NCBI GenBank assembly: GCA_002408125.1
Contig: DHQO01000041.1
Span: 62,001-126,000, forward strand
Reading direction: 5' to 3'
DNA from: Hyphomonadaceae bacterium UBA5336
GTDB taxonomy: Bacteria; Pseudomonadota; Alphaproteobacteria; Caulobacterales; Hyphomonadaceae
Length of the DNA stretch: 64,000 nt
Shown: positions 51,074-59,126 of the stretch, piece after piece
Layout of the letters: each line of letters starts with the position of its first letter
How positions within the stretch are numbered: the stretch's first letter is position 1
The notes under the pieces: model-generated
What the model was told of the DNA's origin: nothing
Seen by the model: only the letters and a program-made list of their open reading frames with translations
Databases searched by the model: none
Program-made: the position numbers and the translations under genes

Positions 51074-51749
51074 TCCCCGCCCCGGTCCGGATGGACTAGA
51101 GACGGCAGATCCGAGCTCTGGCCGGCGCCCCGCAAGGGGCGGCGATCCGGAGCGCGAATGCGCCGTCACGCGTGAAAAGCGTCCGCAATCGGACATGATC
51201 CGCTTCGTCCGCGCGCCGGACGGAACGGTCATGGCCGACCTGGCCGGCAAGCTGCCCGGCCGCGGGGTCTGGATCAGCGCCGACCGCGCCAGCGTCACCG
51301 CGGCGGTGGAGAAGGGCGTTTTCTCGCGCCGTTTCAAGGCCGCCTCGAAGGCGAGCCCGGAGCTGGTCGAGGAAATCGAGCGCCGCCTGACCGAGCGGTG
51401 CCTGGGGCTTTTCGGCCTTGCCAAGAAGTCCGGCATACTTGTCATCGGTTTCGATCAGGTGCGCGCGAGCCTGCGAAAGGCGCGGCCGGCCTGGTTGATC
51501 GAAGCAGCTGACGGTGCGTCCGATGGGCGGGAGAAGGTGTACTCTCTGGCAAAGGCCCTATATGGGGATGTGAAAGTGGCTGGCGCATTGTCGTCAGCTG
51601 AATTGGGCATGGCCTTGGGGCGGCGTGGTGTGGTACACGCTCTCCTTCAACCGGGCCCGCTGGTTAACAGCTGGCAGGTCGCCTATCGGCGGCTGGTTGG
51701 ATTTCGGCCTTCGCCTGAAGATCACTGGTTCTCGGCTGGCGATCCGTAA
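51051..51749 (+). CDS. YlxR (DUF448)-L7Ae-like fusion RNA-binding protein
   Basis: 232 residues. Residues about 35-110 match YlxR/DUF448: RECAVTREKRPQSDMIRFVRAPDGTVMADLAGKLPGRGVWIS. Residues about 115-200 match the L7Ae/YlxQ fold (LGLFGLAKKSGILVIGFDQVRASL, AWLIEAADGASDGREKV). In many bacteria these are separate genes; alphaproteobacteria often fuse them. ATG 51051 has GGGGAGG 4-8 bases upstream and overlaps nusA. The C-terminal 30 residues are not conserved. Its place between nusA and infB is the usual one. Confidence 0.88.
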   Translation: MIPTSANDPRPGPDGLETADPSSGRRPARGGDPERECAVTREKRPQSDMIRFVRAPDGTVMADLAGKLPGRGVWISADRASVTAAVEKGVFSRRFKAASKASPELVEEIERRLTERCLGLFGLAKKSGILVIGFDQVRASLRKARPAWLIEAADGASDGREKVYSLAKALYGDVKVAGALSSAELGMALGRRGVVHALLQPGPLVNSWQVAYRRLVGFRPSPEDHWFSAGDP

Positions 51750-51800
51750 TGGCAATCCGGTATGCACGGTGCATACTGGCAGATCTGAATATTGGTGCGT

Positions 51801-54395
51801 ATGAGCGACACGAAAGACAAAGGCGGGCGTAAACCCCTCACGACTTCCCGGGGAGCCGGCACGGTGAAGCAAAGCTTCAGCCATGGCCGGTCCAAGCAGG
51901 TTGAAGTCGTGACCAAGAAGAAGAAACGCGTGGTGACGCCAGGAGGCGCCGGCGGCGGTGGCTCCGCTGGCGGCGGTCGCGGTGGCAAACCGCCTGTGTC
52001 TTCTTCCGATGGCGGTGGCTCCTCCAAGCGTGCGGCGCTGGCGAAGAAACTCGGCATCACCGAGGCCGAACTGATCGCGCGCCAGAAAGTCCTGCTCCAG
52101 CGCAAGGCCCAGGAAGAGGTCCGCAAGGCTGAGACGGAAAAGGCCGAGGAGGCCCAGGCCCGGCTGCGCAATGAGCAGGAGAAAAAACTCCAGGAAGAAA
52201 AAGAGCGCGAAGAAGCCGAAGCCCGTCGCAAGGCCGAGGAAGAACGCCGCAAGGTCGAGGAAGCCGAAGCGCGCAAGCGCGACGCCGAGAAACCGCGCGG
52301 CAATGCGCGCGGCGCCAAGCCGGCTGCGCGCACTGACGCCCCGGCCGCCGATGCCCCGCCGGACCCGTCTGCGCTGGAAGCGGCCGGTGGCCGTGTGAAG
52401 CGCAGCAAGGGCGGCGGTGGTCCCGGCGGGCGCAATGATGATCGCGAACGCTCGGGCGGAGCGCGCTCGCGCGGCGGATCTGAGCGTCGCCGCGGCAAGC
52501 TCACCATCGCGACCGCACTGGGCGATGATGGCGACCGCCAGCGCTCGCTCGCCTCGGTACGCCGGGCCCGTGAGCGCGAACGCGAACGTCGCACCGGCGG
52601 TGGCTCGGACACTCACGAGAAAGTGTCGATCGAGGTCACCCTGCCGGAAACCATCACCCTTCAGGACCTTGCGGGCCGTATGAACGAGCGCGTCGGCGAC
52701 GTGGTGAAGTTCATGATGCAGCAGGGCGAGATGATGCGCGGCAACGACATCATCGATGCCGACATGGCCGAACTGATCGCCTCGGAATTCGGACACACGG
52801 TGAAGCGCGTGTCGGAATCGGATGTGGAGATCGGCCTGGAAGGCGAAGAGGACAGCGATGCGGACCTGAAACCCCGCGCGCCGGTCGTCACCATCATGGG
52901 CCATGTCGACCACGGCAAGACCTCGCTGCTGGATGCCATGCGCGAGACCGATGTGGTCTCCGGCGAGGCCGGCGGCATCACCCAGCATATCGGCGCCTAC
53001 CAGGTCTCCAACGAGGCCGGCGACAAGATCACTTTCATCGATACGCCCGGTCACGCGGCCTTCTCGGCCATGCGGGCGCGCGGCGCGAACATCACTGATA
53101 TCGTGATCCTGGTCGTGGCCGCCGATGATGGCGTCATGCCGCAGACCATCGAGGCCATCAATCACGCCAAGGCGGCCGGTGTGCCGATGATCGTGGCGGT
53201 GAACAAGATCGACAAGCCCGATGCCAACGCCCAGAAAGTGCTGACTGAACTGCTCCAGTATGATGTGCAGGTCGAGGCCATGGGCGGTGAAGTGCAGGCG
53301 GTTGAGGTCTCCGCTCTGGAGAAACTCGGCCTGGATACCTTGTCTGAGGCCATCACGCTGCAGGCGGAACTGCTCGAACTGAAAGCTAACCCGGACCGGG
53401 TGGCTGACGGCACCGTGGTGGAAAGCCAGCTCGACAAGGGCCGTGGCCCGGTGGCGACGGTTCTGGTGAAACGCGGCACACTCCAGCGCGGCGACATCGT
53501 CGTGGCCGGCATCCAGTGGGGCAAGGTGCGCGCTCTGAACAACGAGCGCGGCAAGCAGGTTCCCGAAGCCGGCCCGTCCGTGCCGGTGGAAGTGCTGGGC
53601 CTTGATGGCGCGCCCGAGCCGGGTGAGCCCTTCTATGTGGTTGGCACAGAGGCCCGCGCTCGCGAAATCACCGAATATCGCATCCGCCAGAAACGCCAGA
53701 AGGCCGGCAAGGCCTCGGTGGCCGCACGCGCCTCGCTCGACCAGCTGATGAACAAGCTGAAGGACGGCGCGGTGGAAGCCGCCGAACTGCCCCTGGTTAT
53801 CAAGGCCGATACGCAAGGTTCGGTCGAGGCCATTTCCCAGGCGGTGGAGAAACTTTCCACCGAAGAGGTCAAGGCCAATGCCATTCACGGCGCGGTCGGC
53901 GGTATCTCCGAATCCGATGTGCTGCTGGCCCAGTCCTCCGGTGCGCCGATCATCGCGTTCAATGTCCGCGCCAACAAGCAGGCCCGGGAACTGGCCGAGA
54001 AAGAAGGCGTGGAGATCCGCTACTATTCGATCATCTATAACCTGATCGATGATGTGAAGGATGCCTTGTCCGGCCTGCTTGCGCCGGAACAGCGCGAGAC
54101 CTTTATCGGCTATGCCGAGATCCTGGAGGTGTTCAACATCACCCGCGTTGGCAAGGTGGCCGGCTGCCGCGTGACCGAAGGTGTTGTGCGGCGCGGCTGC
54201 GGCGTGCGCCTGCTGCGCGACGATGTGGTGATCCACGAGGGCAACCTGAAAACGCTCAAGCGTTTCAAGGACGAGGTGGCCGAGGTCTCCTCCGGCATGG
54301 AATGCGGCATGGCCTTCGAGAAATACGAAGACATCCGCGAAGGTGACCGGATCGAGTGTTTCACCGTCGAGGAAATCGAGCGTCGCCTGGAATAG
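51801..54395 (+). CDS. infB: Translation initiation factor IF-2
   Basis: 864 residues. Brings initiator tRNA to the 30S subunit. Order: long charged N-terminal region with a Lys/Glu coiled coil at about residues 75-180 and Gly/Arg-rich stretches; IF2-N domain ([28 protein letters not shown]); GTPase with G1 GHVDHGKT at about residue 367, G2/G3 ITQHIGAY and DTPGHAAF, G4 NKID and G5 VSAL; then domains II-IV ([17 protein letters not shown]). ATG 51801 is used; upstream in-frame TTG and GTG codons are less likely. Confidence 0.97.
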   Translation: MSDTKDKGGRKPLTTSRGAGTVKQSFSHGRSKQVEVVTKKKKRVVTPGGAGGGGSAGGGRGGKPPVSSSDGGGSSKRAALAKKLGITEAELIARQKVLLQRKAQEEVRKAETEKAEEAQARLRNEQEKKLQEEKEREEAEARRKAEEERRKVEEAEARKRDAEKPRGNARGAKPAARTDAPAADAPPDPSALEAAGGRVKRSKGGGGPGGRNDDRERSGGARSRGGSERRRGKLTIATALGDDGDRQRSLASVRRARERERERRTGGGSDTHEKVSIEVTLPETITLQDLAGRMNERVGDVVKFMMQQGEMMRGNDIIDADMAELIASEFGHTVKRVSESDVEIGLEGEEDSDADLKPRAPVVTIMGHVDHGKTSLLDAMRETDVVSGEAGGITQHIGAYQVSNEAGDKITFIDTPGHAAFSAMRARGANITDIVILVVAADDGVMPQTIEAINHAKAAGVPMIVAVNKIDKPDANAQKVLTELLQYDVQVEAMGGEVQAVEVSALEKLGLDTLSEAITLQAELLELKANPDRVADGTVVESQLDKGRGPVATVLVKRGTLQRGDIVVAGIQWGKVRALNNERGKQVPEAGPSVPVEVLGLDGAPEPGEPFYVVGTEARAREITEYRIRQKRQKAGKASVAARASLDQLMNKLKDGAVEAAELPLVIKADTQGSVEAISQAVEKLSTEEVKANAIHGAVGGISESDVLLAQSSGAPIIAFNVRANKQARELAEKEGVEIRYYSIIYNLIDDVKDALSGLLAPEQRETFIGYAEILEVFNITRVGKVAGCRVTEGVVRRGCGVRLLRDDVVIHEGNLKTLKRFKDEVAEVSSGMECGMAFEKYEDIREGDRIECFTVEEIERRLE

Positions 54396-54426
54396 GCCCG
54401 CCGAAATCCCCATCGAAACTTTCCTT

Positions 54427-54460
54427 AATTCCCGGCAATCCCACCCGATTGCCGGGAATT
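54427..54460. terminator. Strong stem-loop after infB
   Basis: Perfect 14-base inverted repeat: AATTCCCGGCAATC at 54427-54440 and its complement at 54447-54460, loop CCACCC. It lacks a T run on the plus strand (GCATATATC follows), so it may be a pause, processing site or weak terminator that lets some transcription reach the YcxB-like and rbfA genes. Confidence 0.55.
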
Positions 54461-54552
54461 GCATATATCGCCTCAACCAAACCGAAATGCCGATGCGGTA
54501 AGCCTGATCCCAGTGTTATCAGTTCCGGCCCGGGGCCGGTGAAAGGGCGAAG

Positions 54553-55080
54553 TTGAGCGCACCCGTCACCATTTCCGGCGACCTGTCCCCTGCAGATCTG
54601 AAACGCCTCACCCGTCTCGCACGCCGCTCCACGGTCGGCCCCACGGCGACCTATTATGCCGGCGTCACCGCGCCGGTGATCTCCGCTGCCGTGGCGATCT
54701 TCGGCAAGACCGCGTTCCAGGCGCTGGCCCTGCCGGCCTACTGGGTCTTCATGTTCTCCGCGATCATGGCGGCGGCGGCCGGGATTGTCTGGTATCTTAT
54801 CTTCATGCGCTGGTCCTATCGCCACTCCGTTGGGCGCGGTGCGGAACTTACCGAGCCGACCGAGATCTCGGCGGGGCCGGACTATATCTCGGTACGCCGT
54901 GGGCCGATCGAGACCCGGATCGGCTGGGAGGCGGTACGCGCGGTACATGTCAGACGCGGCTATGTCGCCGTGATGGCCGACGGGGCGGACGCTCTTGTGA
55001 TCCCCAATCGCTGGTTCGGACGGGACAAGCTGGCGCGAAAAACATTCCAGGAGTGCCTCAGCGCTCGCGGAGCGGCCTAA
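54553..55080 (+). CDS. YcxB-like small membrane protein
   Basis: 175 residues. Two membrane helices (about 36-55 and 60-84), then a soluble domain with EPTEISAGPDYISVRRGPIETRIGWEAVRAVHVRRGYVAV and ALVIPNRWF, the pattern of the YcxB-like family (strand pair with a W and the final IPxRxF). Function unknown. TTG 54553 has AAAGGGCG about 8 bases upstream. It sits between infB and rbfA, where no such gene is usual, and ends 19 bases before rbfA. Confidence 0.7.
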   Translation: MSAPVTISGDLSPADLKRLTRLARRSTVGPTATYYAGVTAPVISAAVAIFGKTAFQALALPAYWVFMFSAIMAAAAGIVWYLIFMRWSYRHSVGRGAELTEPTEISAGPDYISVRRGPIETRIGWEAVRAVHVRRGYVAVMADGADALVIPNRWFGRDKLARKTFQECLSARGAA

Positions 55081-55099
55081 GCTGACCTATATGGGATGA

Positions 55100-55507
55100 A
55101 TGCCCCGACGCCCGAAAAACAATCCTGCCGGCAAGCCACCCTCCCAGCGCCAGCTGCGCGCGGGCGAACTGGTGCGCCATGCCCTTGTCGACATCCTCTC
55201 GCGTGAGGAGTTCCGCGATCCGGAACTCGATGGCGTGTCGGTGACTGTCGGCGAGGTGCGCTGCTCGCCGGACCTGAAGCACGCCACGGTCTTCTGCGCG
55301 CCGCTGGGCGTGGATGAGGAAGACCGGCGCGATGCGGTGACCGAAGCGCTCAACCGCGCCTCGCGGTTCTTGCGCGGCCGGCTGGGGCGCGAGATCGACA
55401 TGAAGTTTACCCCCGAGCTGCACTTCGTGTCCGACGACAGCTATGACGAGGCCGCCGCGATCGATCGCCTCCTCGACAGCGACCGCGTACGTCGCGATAC
55501 GCGATAA
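55100..55507 (+). CDS. rbfA: Ribosome-binding factor A
   Basis: 135 residues. Binds the 30S subunit and helps process the 5' end of 16S rRNA, notably in the cold. KH-like fold: QLRAGELVRHALVDILSREEFRDPELDGVSVTVGEVRCSPDLKHATVF, ALNRASRFLRGRLGREIDMKFTPELHF. The usual next gene, truB, does not follow; an unrelated membrane gene does. Confidence 0.95.
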   Translation: MPRRPKNNPAGKPPSQRQLRAGELVRHALVDILSREEFRDPELDGVSVTVGEVRCSPDLKHATVFCAPLGVDEEDRRDAVTEALNRASRFLRGRLGREIDMKFTPELHFVSDDSYDEAAAIDRLLDSDRVRRDTR

Positions 55508-55644
55508 CTGCAACTCGCGCTCGCCTTTCAGGCGAATTGCCTCTTAGATTTAGTCGAAATCCCACGTTTAACCCCCCGGTGGGCGGCTTTTCGCCGTGTC
55601 ATTGCTGGGGTATTTGCTAGAGTATTCAAAGCAGGGGACAGGGC

Positions 55645-56388
55645 ATGGACCGGCTGAAACTGGATCAGACTGGCGCGCGGCGCGGCGTGCTGTATCGCCA
55701 CTCATTGCAGATGGGCGATGATACGGTGACTCTCGAAAACGTCGCCACCATGGCGATCGAGGATGAAAGCTTCCAGCCTTACAAGACCCCGAAGAATCGG
55801 CAGGCGACCGGCCTTTGGACCGGGCTCGCGCTGATCCTCTTCCTTGTTTCGATGATTGCCTTTGCCGTCACAGCAGGTGGCGGGGGGCTTGTGTCTGTGG
55901 CGGGCCTGATCGCCATTGTGTCGCTGATCGTTTGCCTGGTCTCGGCCTGGTTCGCGATCCGTCTGGTGCTCGCGATGAACCGGGTGGAGGACTTCCACCG
56001 CCTGCGCATCGGCGCCTCCGATGGCCGTCAGCTGACTCTGGTCGATGATAATCGCACCGTGCTGGAAAACATTCGCGACACGATCCGCAACAAGATCGAC
56101 ACCAATGACTTCGAAACCGAAGGCGTTTTCGATCTTGATACCGACACGGTGAAACTGAGCACCGATCCGGAGCCCGAGCCCGACGCCGATCCGGAAGAGA
56201 TCGTGCGCGAGGCCTGGTCGGTCCCGGATGCCGAGGCGGCGGATGAACCGGAGACGAATGAAGCCGAGGAAGCCACCGAGCCGGACTTCGAGCCCGAAGA
56301 CGAGATTGTCCTCGGCGAAGACGACGACAAGGAACTGGAAGAAAAGCTGGCCGCGCTGCTCAAGGGCGAAGACGCCAAGGCCGACTAG
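55645..56388 (+). CDS. Hypothetical membrane protein with long acidic C-terminal tail
   Basis: 247 residues. An N-terminal soluble strand-rich part (RGVLYRHSLQMGDDTVTLENVATMAIEDE), two membrane helices (about 58-79 and 84-105), a short domain and then about 85 residues dominated by Asp, Glu and Pro. The N-terminal half weakly recalls the DUF6232 type of bacterial membrane proteins. Function unknown. GGGGACAGGG precedes the ATG. Confidence 0.6.
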   Translation: MDRLKLDQTGARRGVLYRHSLQMGDDTVTLENVATMAIEDESFQPYKTPKNRQATGLWTGLALILFLVSMIAFAVTAGGGGLVSVAGLIAIVSLIVCLVSAWFAIRLVLAMNRVEDFHRLRIGASDGRQLTLVDDNRTVLENIRDTIRNKIDTNDFETEGVFDLDTDTVKLSTDPEPEPDADPEEIVREAWSVPDAEAADEPETNEAEEATEPDFEPEDEIVLGEDDDKELEEKLAALLKGEDAKAD

Positions 56389-56392
56389 CCGC

Positions 56393-57001
56393 TCAGAAGC
56401 CGGCGCCCGGCTGGGCGAGATAGGCGTCCTCCTCCGGCGTGTTCTTGCGCCCCAGCGCGGCGTTGCGGTGGGGGAAGCGCCCGAACTGGTCGATCACCTC
56501 TTTGTGCCTGTGGGCATAATCCAGCGTGTTCTCGGCGAAAGCCTTGAATTCCGGTCGCGCGGTGCTCACCAGCTTTTCCATCAGCTGCACGCACAGAGCC
56601 TGGTCGGCGACGCGTTCGGAATGCTCCAGTGGCAGGTAGAAGAAGACCTGCTCGACCTCGGTCAGCTCCTCATCGACATGGCTGAGCAGGCCATCCTTGA
56701 CCAGCCCCAGCGCCATCCGGTCATAGCCGAAGGCGCGCGCCGTGCCGCGATGGATATTGCGAGGGAACTGATCCAGCGTGATGACGGCAGCCAGTCGTGA
56801 ACGGGCGCCGCGGGCGGCCCAGTCATCCATCAGGCCGACAGCCAGCGCCTCGATCGTGTCGGCAAAACGCGCGGCGATTTCCCGGTCGGCCTCGTCGGAC
56901 TTGCCGAACCAGAGCTTCATGCCCTTGTCGAGCTGGCTGGCATCATGGGTGGTCGGGCCGATCCAGAAAGCCAGCACCTCGTCGGGGGTTGCAATGCTCA
57001 T
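56393..57001 (-). CDS. DUF924 family protein
   Basis: 202 residues. Matches DUF924 throughout: EVLAFWIG, LWFGKSDEADREIAARF, LAAVITLDQFPRNIHRGTARAFGYD and FFYLPLEHSERVADQ. Predicted all-helical, TPR-like, cytoplasmic; function unknown. Its start overlaps the ubiG stop by four bases (ATGA), so it is translated with ubiG. Confidence 0.93.
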   Translation of the reverse strand: MSIATPDEVLAFWIGPTTHDASQLDKGMKLWFGKSDEADREIAARFADTIEALAVGLMDDWAARGARSRLAAVITLDQFPRNIHRGTARAFGYDRMALGLVKDGLLSHVDEELTEVEQVFFYLPLEHSERVADQALCVQLMEKLVSTARPEFKAFAENTLDYAHRHKEVIDQFGRFPHRNAALGRKNTPEEDAYLAQPGAGF

Positions 57002-57762
57002 TTGTCTCGCCTCGCCAGTACCATGTAGTTCACGCCGGTATCGCCCGACAGGCGCCAGCTATCGCTGATTGGGGAATAGCTGATGCCCTGAGGCGGCTCA
57101 GGGGAAAGGCCAGCGCTCGCCAGCGCATCGGTGACGGTATCCGGCTTGAGGAATTTCGACCAGTCATGGGTCCCGCGTGGCAACCAGCCGAGCACATATT
57201 CCGCGCCCACCACAGCCAATGCGAAAGCCTTCGGCGTCTTGTTCAGCGTGGCGACCAGCATCATGCCGCCCGGGGCGACGAGCCCCGCCGTGTCGGTGAG
57301 GAAGGCGCCAGGATCGGCGACATGCTCGACCACTTCAAGGTTGAGCACGATGTCATAAGGGCCCTCGCCGGCCTCGATCAGTTCCTCGGCCGTGCCGGCG
57401 CGATAGTCAATCTCCAGCCCGCTTTGTTCGGCATGGGTGAGCGCGGTCTTGATATTGGCCTCCGACGCATCCACGCCCGTGACCGTCGCGCCCAGCCGGG
57501 TCATCGGCTCGCTGACAAGACCACCACCGCAACCGATATCAAGCAGGGTGAGGCCTCTCAGGGGCTGGCGTGCGGTATCGTCCAGTCCAAAATGGGCCAC
57601 GGCGGCTTGGCGAATATAGTTCAGGCGCACCGGGTTGAACTTGTGCAGCGGGCGGAATTTGCCCTTCGGATCCCACCAGGCATCGGCCATGGCGGTGAAT
57701 TTGGCCACTTCATCCGGGTCAAGACTGGGGCGATGCAGGTGGGGAGTGGCTGTCTGACCCAT
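56998..57762 (-). CDS. ubiG: Ubiquinone biosynthesis O-methyltransferase
   Basis: 254 residues. SAM-dependent enzyme for both O-methylations of ubiquinone. N-terminal signature AWWDPKGKFRPLHKFNPVRLNYI is specific to UbiG; SAM motif I is LLDIGCGGGLVSEPMTRLGATVTGVDAS; later FDLVLN-like YDIVLNLEVVEHV and TLNKTPKAFALAVVGAEYVLGWLPRGTHDW. AGGAAGA precedes the start. Divergent from lysC. Confidence 0.97.
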   Translation of the reverse strand: MGQTATPHLHRPSLDPDEVAKFTAMADAWWDPKGKFRPLHKFNPVRLNYIRQAAVAHFGLDDTARQPLRGLTLLDIGCGGGLVSEPMTRLGATVTGVDASEANIKTALTHAEQSGLEIDYRAGTAEELIEAGEGPYDIVLNLEVVEHVADPGAFLTDTAGLVAPGGMMLVATLNKTPKAFALAVVGAEYVLGWLPRGTHDWSKFLKPDTVTDALASAGLSPEPPQGISYSPISDSWRLSGDTGVNYMVLARRDK

Positions 57763-57852
57763 TTGTTTAGTCTTCCTGTTTGCTATAGGCCGCCTGCGCA
57801 GCCTAAGAAGGCGCGTTGAACATCAGACATGGGAGGCCGGCGCGAAAGAGCA

Positions 57853-59100
57853 ATGCGGCGAACGGTTCTGAAATTCGGAGGCACCTCGGTGGCCGATCTT
57901 GAGCGCATCGCGCATGTCGCCGATCTGGTGGCTGCGCGTGCGGCCAAGGGTGAGCATCTGGCGGTGGTCGTCTCGGCCATGGCCGGTGAGACCAACAAGC
58001 TGGTCGGTTATGCCCGTGGTGCGGCGGGCGAGGCGCTGATCTCCGATGGATTTGACGATGAGTATGACGTGGTGGTCAGCTCCGGCGAGCAGGTCACGGC
58101 CGGCCTGTTGGCGCTGGCCTTGCGCCGGCGCGGTCTGAAGGCGCGCAGCTGGCTTGGCTGGCAGCTGGAACTGCGCACCAACCCCTCTCACGGGCGCGCG
58201 CGCATCCTCGGCTTTGAGGAGTCCGGCCTGCCCGAAGCGGTCGACAGCGGCGAGATCGCCGTGGTCGCCGGTTTTCAGGGCGTGACCGAGGACCGGCGCA
58301 TCTCGACGCTTGGGCGCGGCGGCTCAGATACCAGCGCGGTGGCCGTGGCTGCAGCGTTGAATGCAGATTGCTGCGATATCTATACCGATGTGGACGGGGT
58401 CTACACCACCGATCCGCGGATCGTGTCGAAGGCGCGGCGGATCGAGCGTATCTCGTACGAGGAAATGCTGGAAATGGCCTCGCTTGGGGCCAAGGTGCTT
58501 CAGACGCGGTCTGTGGAACTTGCCATGAATCACAATGTTCCTGTCCGGGTGCTGTCGAGTTTTCTTCCCCCGGACGCGCCCAATCCGGGGACTTTGGTTT
58601 GTTCGGAGGATGAAATCTTGGAAAAGCAGGTGGTTAGCGGCGTGGCCTATTCGCGCGACGAAGCGAAGGTCACCCTGTTCGGCGTGGCCGACCGACCCGG
58701 TGTGTCGGCGCGGATCTTCTCGCTGCTTGCAGCCAAGGGCGTGAATGTGGATATGATTGTCCAGGCGAATGCGCGTGGGGACAAACAGGCCAATATGGTG
58801 TTCACCTGCACTGACAGGGACAGCCAGATTGCCAGGGAAGCCTTGAGCGCGCACCAGAAAGAGATTGAATTTGAGCGTCTGGAGGTCAATCGTGACGTGG
58901 CCAAGGTCTCGATTATCGGTGTGGGCATGAAAAGCCATACCGGCGTTGCCGAGACCATGTTCCGGGCATTGTATGAAAAGGGAATCAATATCGACGTGAT
59001 TTCCACGTCCGAGATCAAGATCTCCGTCCTGATCGAGGCCGCCTATACTGAACTGGCCGTGCGCGCCCTGCATACGGCATTTGATCTTGACGCCGCGTAA
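57853..59100 (+). CDS. lysC: Aspartate kinase
   Basis: 415 residues. First step of lysine/threonine/methionine and diaminopimelate synthesis. Kinase domain with LKFGGTSVADLERI, SSGEQVTAGLLALAL, GFQGVTEDRRISTLGRGGSDTSAVA and DIYTDVDGVYTTDPRIV; two ACT domains follow (VTLFGVADRPGVSARIF; VSIIGVGMKSHTGVAETMF), which bind feedback effectors. The ATG at 57853 is chosen for a standard N-terminus (MRRTVLKFGG); an ATG at 57829 adds eight residues and has a nearby GGGAGG downstream only. 26 bases ahead of ptsP. Confidence 0.96.
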   Translation: MRRTVLKFGGTSVADLERIAHVADLVAARAAKGEHLAVVVSAMAGETNKLVGYARGAAGEALISDGFDDEYDVVVSSGEQVTAGLLALALRRRGLKARSWLGWQLELRTNPSHGRARILGFEESGLPEAVDSGEIAVVAGFQGVTEDRRISTLGRGGSDTSAVAVAAALNADCCDIYTDVDGVYTTDPRIVSKARRIERISYEEMLEMASLGAKVLQTRSVELAMNHNVPVRVLSSFLPPDAPNPGTLVCSEDEILEKQVVSGVAYSRDEAKVTLFGVADRPGVSARIFSLLAAKGVNVDMIVQANARGDKQANMVFTCTDRDSQIAREALSAHQKEIEFERLEVNRDVAKVSIIGVGMKSHTGVAETMFRALYEKGINIDVISTSEIKISVLIEAAYTELAVRALHTAFDLDAA

Positions 59101-59126
59101 GTAGCGTCGCCACATCGCGACAGGAC

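Noticed and set aside
51594..54476. 960-codon open frame antisense to infB
   Set aside because: Shadow of IF-2; no family, no ribosome site, composition typical of antisense frames.
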